Source: Sanguibacter gelidistatuariae (GTDB lineage Bacteria > Actinomycetota > Actinomycetes > Actinomycetales > Cellulomonadaceae). From it: a stretch of DNA of 64,000 bases. Below, in pieces: positions 1-10,252 of the stretch. Positions within the stretch are counted from its first letter, which is position 1. The number at the start of each line of letters is the position of its first letter. The translations under genes were made by a program, and so were the position numbers. Location of the stretch: positions 372,001-436,000 of the forward strand of contig NZ_FMYH01000003.1 in the NCBI RefSeq assembly GCF_900096585.1, written 5' to 3'. The notes beneath the pieces were generated by a model, which worked only from the letters and a program-made list of their open reading frames with translations, searched no databases and had not been told where the DNA came from.

Positions 1-1053
<1,053 letters not shown>

Positions 1054-1054
1054 C

Positions 1055-2380
1055 GTGCCCTGGAACCTTCCGCTCGCCCCTGCCGGTTCGCCGGAGAACG
1101 AGCTGACCGCCGGGCAGGACGGTGCGACGATCCGTCGCTCCGTCCTGCCCGGCGGGGTTCGGGTGCTCACCGAGCACATGCCCGGCCTGCGTTCAGCGAC
1201 GGTCGGTGCCTGGGTGGGTGTTGGTTCGCGTGACGAGACCAGCGGCCACTACGGCTCGACCCACTTCCTTGAGCACCTGCTGTTCAAGGGGACCCAGCGC
1301 CGCACCGCGATGGACATCGCCGAGGCCTTCGACGCCGTCGGCGGCGAGGCCAACGCGGGCACCGGCAAAGAGCACACCGTGTACTACGCGCGGGTGCTCG
1401 ACTCCGACCTGCCCATGGCGGTCGACGTCATCACCGACATGGTCACCTCCGCCCGGATCGACGAGGCGGAGCTCGAGACCGAACGAGGAGTGATCCTCGA
1501 AGAGCTCGCCATGAACGACGACGACCCCTCCGACGTCGCGCACGAGGAGTTCGCTGCGGCCGTTCTGGCCGGGCATGCCCTTGGACGCCCCATCGGCGGC
1601 ACCCCAGATGCCATCAACGCCGTCCCGCGGGCGGCCGTCTGGGAGCACTACAAGTGGCACTACCGCCCGGAGACGCTAGTCATCTCCGCAGCGGGCGGCG
1701 TGGACCACGACGCCCTGTGCACCCAGGTGGAGGCCGCGCTGTCCGACGGCGGCTGGGACCTCGCCGACGGCGCCTCGCCTCGCGCGCGGCGCGATTCGAG
1801 CGACATCACCGGCGTGGGGGAGATCGGCACCGAGCTCACCATCCGGCGTAGCGTCGAACAGGCGAACGTCGTCATCGGCTCGACCGGGCTCTCTGCCACG
1901 GACGAGCGCCGCTTCATCATGTCGGTGCTCAGCGCCGTTCTTGGTGGTGGCATGTCTTCGCGGCTCTTCCAGGAGATCCGCGAGAAGCGTGGGCTAGCGT
2001 ACTCGACGTACTCCTTCGCCTCCGGCCACGGCGGGATCGGTACCTTCGGGCTGTACGCCGGGTGCACCCCGGCAAAGGTCGACGAGGTCAGTGCGCTCCT
2101 GGTGAGCGAGCTGGAACGCCTCGCCGACTCCGGCATCACCACGGCTGAGCTCGAGCGCAGCATCGGTCAGCTCTCGGGCGGACTGGTGCTCGGGCTGGAA
2201 GACTCCGGCTCGCGGATGAGCCGGCTGGGCAAGGCGGACCTGGTGACCGGCGAGCTGCTCAGCGTCGCCGAGTCGCTCGAACGGATCCGGTCCGTGACGG
2301 GCGAGGAGGTCCAGGCCCTGGCCAAGGACCTCGCCTCCCGTCCTCGCTCGACCGTGCGAGTCGGGCCCTTCGGGGACTGA
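1055..2380 (+). CDS. M16 family zinc metallopeptidase
   Basis: This is a processing-peptidase-like zinc protease of the insulinase/pitrilysin family. The 441-residue length is that of the single-unit M16B class. The inverted zinc motif HFLEH is at about residue 70 (GSTHFLEHLLFKGT). The distal glutamate region follows (ETERGVILEELAMNDDDP, near 145-160), as does the C-terminal M16 half (GGGMSSRLFQEIREKRGLAYS). The start is a GTG one base after the pnp stop. A protease of this kind directly downstream of pnp is a common bacterial arrangement. The substrate is unknown. A strong terminator follows at 2405. Confidence 0.93.
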   Translation: MPWNLPLAPAGSPENELTAGQDGATIRRSVLPGGVRVLTEHMPGLRSATVGAWVGVGSRDETSGHYGSTHFLEHLLFKGTQRRTAMDIAEAFDAVGGEANAGTGKEHTVYYARVLDSDLPMAVDVITDMVTSARIDEAELETERGVILEELAMNDDDPSDVAHEEFAAAVLAGHALGRPIGGTPDAINAVPRAAVWEHYKWHYRPETLVISAAGGVDHDALCTQVEAALSDGGWDLADGASPRARRDSSDITGVGEIGTELTIRRSVEQANVVIGSTGLSATDERRFIMSVLSAVLGGGMSSRLFQEIREKRGLAYSTYSFASGHGGIGTFGLYAGCTPAKVDEVSALLVSELERLADSGITTAELERSIGQLSGGLVLGLEDSGSRMSRLGKADLVTGELLSVAESLERIRSVTGEEVQALAKDLASRPRSTVRVGPFGD

Positions 2381-2404
2381 TCGTGCTCTGATCCGAGCAC
2401 AGTA

Positions 2405-2436
2405 CTGAGGCCGACCGCGCACGCGGTCGGCCTCAG
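2405..2436. terminator. Intrinsic terminator after the pnp-protease unit
   Basis: A perfect 14-bp inverted repeat (2405-2418 with 2423-2436, arm CTGAGGCCGACCGC) has a GCAC loop and is followed by TTGTCT. It lies between convergent genes, 25 bases after the protease stop and 46 bases before the end of the minus-strand membrane gene, so it may serve both. Confidence 0.85.
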
Positions 2437-2481
2437 TTGTCTCTCGTGCCAGCAGACTCCGCCGATCGTGGCGTCGTGCGA

Positions 2482-3384
2482 TCAGAGAGTGAGCAGCCTC
2501 TCGGCTCGGGCGGCCAGGTGCTGACGGTTGGTCGCGATGGCAACACCGACCGCCGAGAGGATCGCCATGGTCCAGCCGTCGTCGGCGACGTAGGTGATGC
2601 CCTCCACGGCGCCCAGGGCGATGCCTGCGTAGGCGACGATCCGCCACGTGGTCGCGTGCGCGCGAGCTTGCCGCCTGCCTGACAACCACCCGGCCCAGAT
2701 GGCGAGAGCCGCCAGGTGCGCAGGAGCGCTGTAGGTCAGGTCGCTCCAGCGGGGTGGGCCATCAGAGAAGAACAGCCGCAGTCCGCCCACAGCGCTGAAG
2801 ATGATGAGCCCGACGACGATGGCCAGCATGAAGACGGCGAATACGGTGACGGTGTGGTGCGTCGACCGGGCGAGCTCGTCCCGGCTGGAGCGCGGGGCCG
2901 AGGGCGCGGGGTCTCCCAGAGGACTGGCATCCCGTCGCGGCGTCGCCCGCCAGACGGCCTCACTCCACAGAAGGACGGTGCCCGCCCAGATCGAGGCGAT
3001 GGGCAGCCACACGCCGTCGGACAGCAGGACGGAGTCGCTCAGCACGAGCGCGGCGGTGATGATTGCAAGCGCAGCTGCGCTGCGCCACGGGCGCGGAGTG
3101 AGCAGCTGGGCGCCGATCGCGGTGCAGAGCACGGTGAGCGCAGCCATCGTGGCCCCAGCGGGCAGGTAGTCGAGTGGGGCGATGCCGTAGGCCGGGAGCG
3201 CGGCGTCGATGCCCACGAGAGTCGCCTGCTCGGTCCACGCCCCGAACCATTCACTGACCTGCCGGTATGTGAGCGTCGCGGCCGTCGCGGCACTGGCTGT
3301 AGCCGGCGCGAGGATCGCGAAGATGAGCCACCACCTCGAAGTCCCTCGACCGACGAACTGTCTTGAGGTGACCTCCGCTGTCAT
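2482..3384 (-). CDS. Multi-pass membrane protein of unknown function
   Basis: I do not recognise a family. The 300-residue protein has a basic start and then several hydrophobic stretches: WWLIFAILAPATASAATAATL near 19-39, AGATMAALTVLCTAIGAQLL, AALAIITAALVLSDSVLL, VFAVFMLAIVVGLIIFSAVGG, LAALAIWAGWLSG, and an amphipathic C-terminus. This suggests about seven or eight membrane spans with short loops. There are no catalytic motifs. It is convergent with the M16 protease and divergent from dapB, so it is a stand-alone transcription unit. Codon use matches its neighbours, and the opposite frames show no better protein. Confidence 0.75.
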   Translation of the reverse strand: MTAEVTSRQFVGRGTSRWWLIFAILAPATASAATAATLTYRQVSEWFGAWTEQATLVGIDAALPAYGIAPLDYLPAGATMAALTVLCTAIGAQLLTPRPWRSAAALAIITAALVLSDSVLLSDGVWLPIASIWAGTVLLWSEAVWRATPRRDASPLGDPAPSAPRSSRDELARSTHHTVTVFAVFMLAIVVGLIIFSAVGGLRLFFSDGPPRWSDLTYSAPAHLAALAIWAGWLSGRRQARAHATTWRIVAYAGIALGAVEGITYVADDGWTMAILSAVGVAIATNRQHLAARAERLLTL

Positions 3385-3397
3385 CGTCTACCCATAG

Positions 3398-4267
<870 letters not shown>

Positions 4268-4274
4268 GCCGACG

Positions 4275-4721
4275 ATGAACAAGAAGGCGCTGCTTGGCGC
4301 GGTAACGGTGACGGCCCTCCTCGCCCTGTACATCTACGCGATCTGGGGCCGCGCCCACGCGCTCATGGGCACCGGGGAGCCGGTCGGGATCGCGATCGGC
4401 ATCGGGGTGCTCATCATCCCGCTGCTCGCCGTCGGGCTCATCGCGCGCGAGTGGTGGTTGGGCGTGGTCGTCCAGCGGATGGCCGACCAGCTTGCCCAGT
4501 CGGGCGAGCTCCCGGTTGACGACCTGCCCAGGTCGCCCGGTGGCCGGATCGACCGTGACGCGGCCGACGCGGCCTTCGTCGTCATGCGTGAGCGGGTCGA
4601 GGCCGAGCCGGGGAGCTGGAAGGCCTGGTACAACGTCGCCTTCGCCTACGACGCAGCCCGCGACCGCAAGCGAGCTCGCGCCGCCCTACGCACCGCCGCC
4701 CGCCTCTACAAAACCCCCTAA
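4275..4721 (+). CDS. Small membrane-anchored TPR-like protein
   Basis: The 148-residue protein has two N-terminal membrane segments (LLGAVTVTALLALYIYAIWG, about 5-24, and GIAIGIGVLIIPLLAVGLIA, about 37-56). A cytoplasmic helical part follows, ending in a TPR-like unit (SWKAWYNVAFAYDAARDRKRARAALRTA), which usually mediates protein contacts. It sits 7 bases after dapB and is probably co-transcribed with it. The pairing with dapB recurs in actinobacteria as far as I recall. No enzymatic motif is visible and the role is unknown. Confidence 0.8.
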   Translation: MNKKALLGAVTVTALLALYIYAIWGRAHALMGTGEPVGIAIGIGVLIIPLLAVGLIAREWWLGVVVQRMADQLAQSGELPVDDLPRSPGGRIDRDAADAAFVVMRERVEAEPGSWKAWYNVAFAYDAARDRKRARAALRTAARLYKTP

Positions 4722-4760
4722 CCCGAAGAACCCGCTGAGTGCTGGTGGGGGCGAGCGGGG

Positions 4761-5270
4761 TCAGAGAGTCGCGGACCAGCGGGACTCGGTGACGTCGCGG
4801 ACGCCGGTGGCGAGCGAGCGGCGTCGGCCGTCGGGCCCCAGGCCCGCGCCGGCGAGGAACTGCTCACGGGCTGGGTCCTCGTCGAGCACCCAGGTGCTGA
4901 ACTCCTGGGCGCCGTCGGAGCGGATGCGGTCGACGGCGGCCGAGAGCAGGCGCGAACCGTGGCCTGAGCGCTGCTCACTGGGCAGCACCTCGAGCGCGAC
5001 GAGCTGTCCCGGCCCCACCGCAGCGAAGCCGACGACGTCGGCCCGGTTGCAGGCGACGAACACCGCAAAACCAGGCCCCGGGGGAGCGGTGATGGCCGCG
5101 GCCCACTGCTCGCGCATGCGGGGGACGTCGAGGGAGTCCATGACTTGCTCGCCGAGCACGCCGTCGTGCGAGAGCCGCCAGGCCGCAAGCTGGACGTCGG
5201 TGACCGCCTCGACGTCCTCGGGCTGGGCCGGGCGGACGGAGACGTCAGCCGATTCTGTGAACAGTGCCAT
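4761..5270 (-). CDS. GNAT family N-acetyltransferase
   Basis: This 169-residue protein looks like a GCN5-related acetyltransferase. An acceptor-side N-terminus (VRPAQPEDVEAVTDVQLAAW, 11-30) leads into the acetyl-CoA strand and loop LVALEVLPSEQRSGHGSRLL, near 104-123, which carries the Q/R-x-x-G-x-G motif A. Helix AAVDRIRSDGAQEF follows. The substrate cannot be predicted. The ATG start has TAGGGT (5277-5282, read on the minus strand) six bases upstream and no Shine-Dalgarno sequence, a leaderless pattern. It is convergent with the dapB unit. Confidence 0.88.
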   Translation of the reverse strand: MALFTESADVSVRPAQPEDVEAVTDVQLAAWRLSHDGVLGEQVMDSLDVPRMREQWAAAITAPPGPGFAVFVACNRADVVGFAAVGPGQLVALEVLPSEQRSGHGSRLLSAAVDRIRSDGAQEFSTWVLDEDPAREQFLAGAGLGPDGRRRSLATGVRDVTESRWSATL

Positions 5271-5344
5271 GCGGTGACCCTACCGTGAGGGGCGCCTTGG
5301 GGTCGGGAGCGCCCAGGCCCCGCACCGCGCCTCACACTCCCGCC

Positions 5345-6817
5345 TCACATCGCGACGTACACCGATTCCAGGTACTCCTCGATCCCGGCTTCCCCGCCCT
5401 CGCGGCCGAGGCCGGAGTGCTTGAGGCCGCCGAAGGGAGCGCTCGCGTCGGAGACGAGGCCGCGGTTGATGCCGATCATCCCGGCCTCGATCTCCTCCGT
5501 CAGGCGCATCGCCCGGCCGACGTCCCGGGTGTAGGCGTACGCCACGAGCCCGTACTCGGTTGCGTTGGCCAGCGCGAGCGCCTCCTCCTCGGAGCCGAAC
5601 GTCACGACGGGTGCGACCGGCCCGAAGGTCTCCTCGGTCACCACGAGCGACTCGGGCGAGACGTCGCTGAGCACCGTCGGGAGATAGAAGTGCCCCTTGC
5701 CCGACGGCGCGTTCCCGCCGATCCGCACGCGCGCGCCGTCGTCCACGGCCCCTTGGACGGCCGCGGCGACCTTGTCGACCGCGCCCTCCTCGATGAGCGG
5801 GCCCACCGTCACCTCGGGGACCGACCCGTCACCGACCACGAGTGCGGCGAAGGCGTCCCGCAGCCGGTCGGTGAACTCCGCCGCGACCGAGGAGTGCACG
5901 AGGAAGCGGTTCGCCGCGACGCAGGTCTGACCTGAGTTGCGCATCTTGGCGACCATCGCCCCGGAGACCGCCGCGTCGAGGTCGGCATCGGCGAAGACGA
6001 GGAACGGCGCGTTGCCACCGAGCTCCATGGACGTGCGCAGTACCCCGGCCGCGGCCGACCGCAGCAACCCTTGCCCCACCGGCGTCGACCCGGTGAAGGA
6101 CAGCTTGCGCAGGCGCGGGTCGGCCAGGATCGGCTCAGTCACCGCGGCCGAGGACGACGTCGGGACGACGTTGATGACTCCGGCCGGCAGCCCGCGCGCC
6201 ACGAGCGCCTCCCGAATGATCTCGGCGACGTACAGCGTCGTGAGCGGGGTGAGCCGGGCGGGCTTGATCACCACGGTGCACCCGGCGGCCAGGGCCGGAG
6301 CGATCTTGCGGGTGACCATCGCGAGCGGGAAGTTCCAGGGTGTGATGAGCAACGCCGGCCCGACCGGGCGGCTGCGCACGAGCTGGGTCCCCGTGCCCGA
6401 CGGGGCAGCGCGCACCAGGCCGGGGGAGCGTACCGCTTGCTCGGAGTACCACCGGATGAACTCCGCGCCGTAGGCGACCTCGGTGCGGGACTCCGCGAGC
6501 GGCTTGCCGCACTCCGCGGTGATCAGCGTGGCGAGGTCGTCGGCGCGGGCGGTGACGCGATCGAATATGTCCCGCAGCACCTCCGAGCGCACGCGTGGGG
6601 GAGTGCGGCGCCACGCCGCCGCGGCGCCCGCCGCGGCGTCGAGCGCGCGGAGACCGTCCACGGGGCTCGCGTCGGCGACGTCGAAGAGCGTCTCCTCGGT
6701 CGCTGGGTTGCCCACCTCGAAGGTGGCGCCCGTGGAGGCGGGAGCCCACACGCCGTCGATCAGCAGCGCCGTGGGCAGGTGCGAGGCGAGGGAGGGTGCG
6801 ATGCCGGAGGAGTCCAT
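5345..6817 (-). CDS. NAD(P)-dependent aldehyde dehydrogenase, succinate-semialdehyde type
   Basis: The enzyme oxidises an aldehyde to an acid with NAD(P)+ and most resembles succinate-semialdehyde dehydrogenase (GabD-like). Visible motifs are the cofactor region [20 protein letters not shown], the catalytic Glu in [14 protein letters not shown] (about 255), and the nucleophile Cys in [12 protein letters not shown] (about 288). The C-terminus has [16 protein letters not shown] chose the ATG at 6817 ([10 protein letters not shown], 490 residues). An in-frame ATG at 6886 would overlap thyA and add an Arg-rich stretch without homology. GATACT lies 6 bases before 6817. Exact substrate preference is inferred. 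Confidence 0.9.
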   Translation of the reverse strand: MDSSGIAPSLASHLPTALLIDGVWAPASTGATFEVGNPATEETLFDVADASPVDGLRALDAAAGAAAAWRRTPPRVRSEVLRDIFDRVTARADDLATLITAECGKPLAESRTEVAYGAEFIRWYSEQAVRSPGLVRAAPSGTGTQLVRSRPVGPALLITPWNFPLAMVTRKIAPALAAGCTVVIKPARLTPLTTLYVAEIIREALVARGLPAGVINVVPTSSSAAVTEPILADPRLRKLSFTGSTPVGQGLLRSAAAGVLRTSMELGGNAPFLVFADADLDAAVSGAMVAKMRNSGQTCVAANRFLVHSSVAAEFTDRLRDAFAALVVGDGSVPEVTVGPLIEEGAVDKVAAAVQGAVDDGARVRIGGNAPSGKGHFYLPTVLSDVSPESLVVTEETFGPVAPVVTFGSEEEALALANATEYGLVAYAYTRDVGRAMRLTEEIEAGMIGINRGLVSDASAPFGGLKHSGLGREGGEAGIEEYLESVYVAM

Positions 6818-6884
6818 CTGCCCAGTATCGCCGCGTGGGTCGGTCGTCCGCATGCGCATGCGCCGTCGATCTAGGATGGCTGCC

Positions 6885-7706
6885 ATGACGAGCGCCCGCG
6901 ATCATGCCACCGCCCCGCACCAGTTCGAGGACCTCCTACGGCTGGTGATGGAGACCGGGACGCCCAAGTCCGACCGCACCGGGACGGGCACCCGCAGCGT
7001 GTTTGGCCACCAGATGCGCTTCGATCTGCGCGAGGGTTTCCCGCTCGTGACGACCAAGAAGGTGCACCTCAAGTCCGTCGTGGGGGAGCTGCTGTGGTTC
7101 CTGCGTGGCGAGTCCAACGTTCACTGGCTCCAGGAGAACGGCATCCGGATCTGGAACGAGTGGGCCGACGCCGACGGCGAGCTGGGCCCCGTCTACGGCG
7201 TCCAGTGGCGCTCCTGGCCGACGCCGGACGGACAGCACATCGACCAGATCACCCAGGTGCTCGCGACCCTGCGCACCAACCCCGACTCTCGCCGGATGAT
7301 CGTCTCGGCGTGGAACGTCGCCGAGCTCGACGCGATGGCGCTCATGCCGTGCCACGCCTTCTTCCAGTTCTACGTCGCGGACGGGCGGCTGTCCTGCCAG
7401 CTCTACCAGCGCTCGGCCGACCTCTTCCTCGGCGTGCCCTTCAACATCGCCAGCTACGCGCTGCTCACCCACATGGTCGCCCAGCAGGTCGGCCTCGAGG
7501 TCGGTGACTTCATCTGGACGGGCGGGGACTGCCACGTCTACGACAACCACCATGCCCAGGTGACCGAGCAGCTCGCCCGTGAGCCGTACCCTTTCCCGCG
7601 CCTCGAGCTGGGCAAGGCCGCCTCACTCTTCGACTATCGCTTCGAGGACGTGCAGATCGAGGGCTACCAGCACCACCCGGCGATCAAGGCGACGGTGGCC
7701 GTATGA
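6885..7706 (+). CDS. thyA: Thymidylate synthase
   Basis: ThyA methylates dUMP to dTMP using methylene-tetrahydrofolate and yields dihydrofolate. The 273-residue protein has the family layout: [19 protein letters not shown] near 26-44, the nucleophile Cys in [13 protein letters not shown] (about 155), [12 protein letters not shown], and [13 protein letters not shown]. The start is an ATG at 6885, with TAGGAT ending 7 bases before it, which may be a -10 element of a leaderless promoter. folA overlaps by 4 bases, which fits metabolic coupling because folA recycles the dihydrofolate. Confidence 0.97.
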   Translation: MTSARDHATAPHQFEDLLRLVMETGTPKSDRTGTGTRSVFGHQMRFDLREGFPLVTTKKVHLKSVVGELLWFLRGESNVHWLQENGIRIWNEWADADGELGPVYGVQWRSWPTPDGQHIDQITQVLATLRTNPDSRRMIVSAWNVAELDAMALMPCHAFFQFYVADGRLSCQLYQRSADLFLGVPFNIASYALLTHMVAQQVGLEVGDFIWTGGDCHVYDNHHAQVTEQLAREPYPFPRLELGKAASLFDYRFEDVQIEGYQHHPAIKATVAV

Positions 7707-8239
7707 GCGACGCTCTTGCTCTGATCTGGGCGCAGGCGAATGGAGGGGTGATCGGCGCGAACGGCGACATGTCGTGGCACCTCCCCGAGGACGCCGCCCA
7801 TTTTCGACGCACGACGACGGGCGCTCCGGTCCTCATGGGCCGCGCCACCTGGGAGTCGCTGCCCGAGCGCTTCCGGCCGTTGCCCGGCCGGACCAACATC
7901 ATCGTCTCCCGGCAGGCGGGCTACCGGGCGCCGGGTGCGCTCGTGGTCACCTCCATCGAGGCTGGGCGCGCCGCAGCCGGGCAGAGGCGGACGTGGGTCA
8001 TCGGCGGCGCCCAGATCTACGCCGCGACGATCGCGGAGGCCGACCTTCTTGTCGTCACCGAGATCGACCTCGACGTCGACGGAGATGCCTACGCGCCCGA
8101 GATCGGCCCGGAGTGGTCAGGGGTCCCCGTGCTCGCTGACGGCGCTGACGGGACCGGCGAGGGCAGCGACGGCGAGGGCTGGCGGCTCGCGGCCTCGGGC
8201 GTGCGATACCGGTTCCTGAGGTTCACGCGGACGGACTGA
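7703..8239 (+). CDS. folA: Dihydrofolate reductase
   Basis: FolA reduces dihydrofolate to tetrahydrofolate with NADPH. The 178 residues include the N-terminal signature [21 protein letters not shown] with LPED following, where the acidic residue binds substrate. The NADPH loops are [20 protein letters not shown] and TNIIVSRQ. A second nucleotide-binding stretch is [15 protein letters not shown] short acidic, Gly-rich insertion lies near 149-165. The ATG overlaps the thyA stop as ATGA, so translation is probably coupled. A bidirectional terminator overlaps the stop codon. Confidence 0.96.
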   Translation: MSDALALIWAQANGGVIGANGDMSWHLPEDAAHFRRTTTGAPVLMGRATWESLPERFRPLPGRTNIIVSRQAGYRAPGALVVTSIEAGRAAAGQRRTWVIGGAQIYAATIAEADLLVVTEIDLDVDGDAYAPEIGPEWSGVPVLADGADGTGEGSDGEGWRLAASGVRYRFLRFTRTD

Positions 8240-8267
8240 CTGCCCCTGAACGCCGTTCAGGGGCAGT
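8239..8267. terminator. Bidirectional terminator between folA and the deacetylase
   Basis: A 13-bp perfect inverted repeat (8239-8251 with 8255-8267, arm ACTGCCCCTGAAC) with a GCC loop starts at the last base of folA. It ends 6 bases before the convergent deacetylase gene. No clear T-run is present, as is common in actinobacteria. Confidence 0.75.
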
Positions 8268-8272
8268 GCGGC

Positions 8273-9058
8273 CTACGACGCGCGGGCCTGCTGCGCCGCG
8301 AGCATGTCTGAGACTGTGACAAAGGTGTACCCATCCTTGGTGAGCTCGCCCAGCAGTCGGCGCACCGCGACGTAGAGGGAGTCTTCGGGCGTCCCGCGGC
8401 CGTCGTGGCACAGGATGATCATGCCCGGGCTCGCGGTGGCGATGTTGTGGTCGACGGCGGCCTCGGCCTCCCAGGTCGGCAGGTGGTGGGACCACATCGC
8501 GACCCGGTAGCCGAGCTCGGCGGCCGCGAACAGCCCGAGGGAGTCGATGCGCCCGTACGGCGGCCGCAGCAGGGTGGGCGGGGTGCCGATCGCGTCGACG
8601 ATCGCCTCATGGGTGAGCGTGAGGTTGTCCCAGATCTGGTCGTAGTCCAGATCGGTGAGGTCCTTGTGCTCAGCGGTGTGGCTCGCGACCTCGTGCCCGG
8701 CGTCGTGGACCGCCCGGGTCACCTCCGGGTGCTTGCGGACGGCTTTGCCCATCTGGAAGAACGTGGCCTGAGCGCCGTGGTCGGCGAGAGCGGACAAGAC
8801 CATCGGGGTCCAGCGCGGGTCCGGGCCGTCGTCAAAGGTCAGCGCGACGAGCTGGTCGACGGTCTGCATCCGCCAGAACACATCGGTCCCGCTCGTGCCC
8901 GTCGCGGACTCCCGGCGGGGTGGGACCCGGTCGCTGGGCGACTTGCGCGGCGCGCGGACCACGGGCTGCTGCCCTGCCGCGCCGACGACGGCTGCGGCGG
9001 TGACCGCGGTCAGCGCCGAGACGCTCAGCAGGTGGCGGCGGCTGATCTGATGCGCCAT
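8273..9058 (-). CDS. Secreted polysaccharide deacetylase (NodB fold, carbohydrate esterase 4)
   Basis: The protein is predicted to remove N- or O-acetyl groups from a cell-wall or extracellular polysaccharide outside the membrane. The start at 9058 gives 261 residues beginning MAHQISRRHLLSVSALT, a Tat-like signal with twin Arg followed by a hydrophobic Ala-rich stretch. NodB motifs are present: LTFDDGPDPRW (about 95), HEVASHTAEHKDL (metal His pair), LLRPPYGRID, and MIILCHDG near the C-terminus. AGAAGGG lies about 8 bases before the ATG. An upstream in-frame ATG at 9241 is less likely, because its extension shows no protein-like features. The true substrate is unknown. Confidence 0.9.
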   Translation of the reverse strand: MAHQISRRHLLSVSALTAVTAAAVVGAAGQQPVVRAPRKSPSDRVPPRRESATGTSGTDVFWRMQTVDQLVALTFDDGPDPRWTPMVLSALADHGAQATFFQMGKAVRKHPEVTRAVHDAGHEVASHTAEHKDLTDLDYDQIWDNLTLTHEAIVDAIGTPPTLLRPPYGRIDSLGLFAAAELGYRVAMWSHHLPTWEAEAAVDHNIATASPGMIILCHDGRGTPEDSLYVAVRRLLGELTKDGYTFVTVSDMLAAQQARAS

Positions 9059-9272
9059 GGTGGTGCCCTTCTGAGGCTGCGGCGTGGTGCGCGCAGCGCG
9101 CACCGGGAACAGGACGCCGCGTCCGCAGACGTGAGCGACCCCGGACAGGGTATCGGCAACAGTCCCAGACCGGGGCGCACCGCACCGGTGTGCGCCGCTC
9201 TGGGGGGCTCGCACCGCGGGGCGCGATGGACAGGCGTACACGCGAGGGCCGCGCTCGCGGTAGTTTTAGGCC

Positions 9273-10175
9273 ATGGTGCTTCCTTCCACGCAGACCCGCC
9301 CGTTCGGAACCTTGCTCACCGCGATGGTGACACCCTTCGCGACAGATGGGACCGTCGACCTGGAAGCCGCGGTCACGCTGGCCGTGCATCTCGTGGACAA
9401 CGGTCACGACGGTCTTGTGCTCAACGGCACGACGGGGGAGTCACCCACCACGCACGCCCCCGAGAAGGCGGACCTCGTCCGGGCCGTCGTCGACGCCGTC
9501 GGGGACCGCGCCGTGATCGTCGCCGGTGCCGGCTCCAACGACACCGACCACTCGATCCGGATGGCGGAACAGTCCGCCGAGGCCGGGGCGCACGGGCTGC
9601 TCGTCGTCAACCCTTACTACTCACGCCCCTCCCAGGAGGGCATCTACCAGCACACCGTGGCGATCGCGGACTCGACCGACCTGCCGGTCATGCTCTACGA
9701 CATCCCCGGCCGCTCGGGCGTGCGCCTGGCACCCCAGACCTATGAGCGGCTGAGCGCGCACGAGAAGATCGTGGCGGTCAAGGACGCGACCGGTGACGTC
9801 TACGCGGCCGCCGGCAACATGAGGCGCACGGATCTCGCCTGGTACAGCGGCGACGACTCCCTCTTCCTCGCGTTCCTCGCCCACGGAGCAGTGGGGCTGG
9901 TCTCGGTCGTCGGCCACGTCGTCGGGCCCAGGCTCGCCGCGATCGGGGACGCCTTCCGCAGCGGTGACCACAACGGCGCCGCCACGCAGTTCAGCGCGAT
10001 CATCCCGGTGATCGACGCGATCATGGGCGCCGGCTTCGGCGTCGTGATGGTCAAGGCGGCCCTGGCCGAGCTCGGGCTGATCCCGAACATGTCCCTACGC
10101 CTGCCTCAGGTAGCGGCCACCCGCGCCGAGGTCGCGCTGGTCCGCGAGGCGCTGGGCGGCGTCGGGCTGGTCTGA
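9273..10175 (+). CDS. dapA: 4-hydroxy-tetrahydrodipicolinate synthase
   Basis: DapA condenses pyruvate and aspartate semialdehyde, the first committed step toward diaminopimelate and lysine. The 300-residue TIM-barrel protein shows LVLNGTTGESPTTHAPEK (substrate Thr-Thr), the Tyr in PVMLYDIPGRSGV, and the Schiff-base Lys in KIVAVKDATGDVYAA. TAGTTT (9261-9266) ends 6 bases before the ATG and there is no Shine-Dalgarno sequence, suggesting a leaderless transcript. RNase J follows 77 bases downstream, a dapA-rnj order known in other actinobacteria. Confidence 0.97.
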   Translation: MVLPSTQTRPFGTLLTAMVTPFATDGTVDLEAAVTLAVHLVDNGHDGLVLNGTTGESPTTHAPEKADLVRAVVDAVGDRAVIVAGAGSNDTDHSIRMAEQSAEAGAHGLLVVNPYYSRPSQEGIYQHTVAIADSTDLPVMLYDIPGRSGVRLAPQTYERLSAHEKIVAVKDATGDVYAAAGNMRRTDLAWYSGDDSLFLAFLAHGAVGLVSVVGHVVGPRLAAIGDAFRSGDHNGAATQFSAIIPVIDAIMGAGFGVVMVKAALAELGLIPNMSLRLPQVAATRAEVALVREALGGVGLV

Positions 10176-10252
10176 GCCGGTCCGGTCTCGCGCCCGACCG
10201 ACTGCCCAGCCCGACCCCGACAGCCCAGCTCCGCCCTCGCCGTGGAGGCATC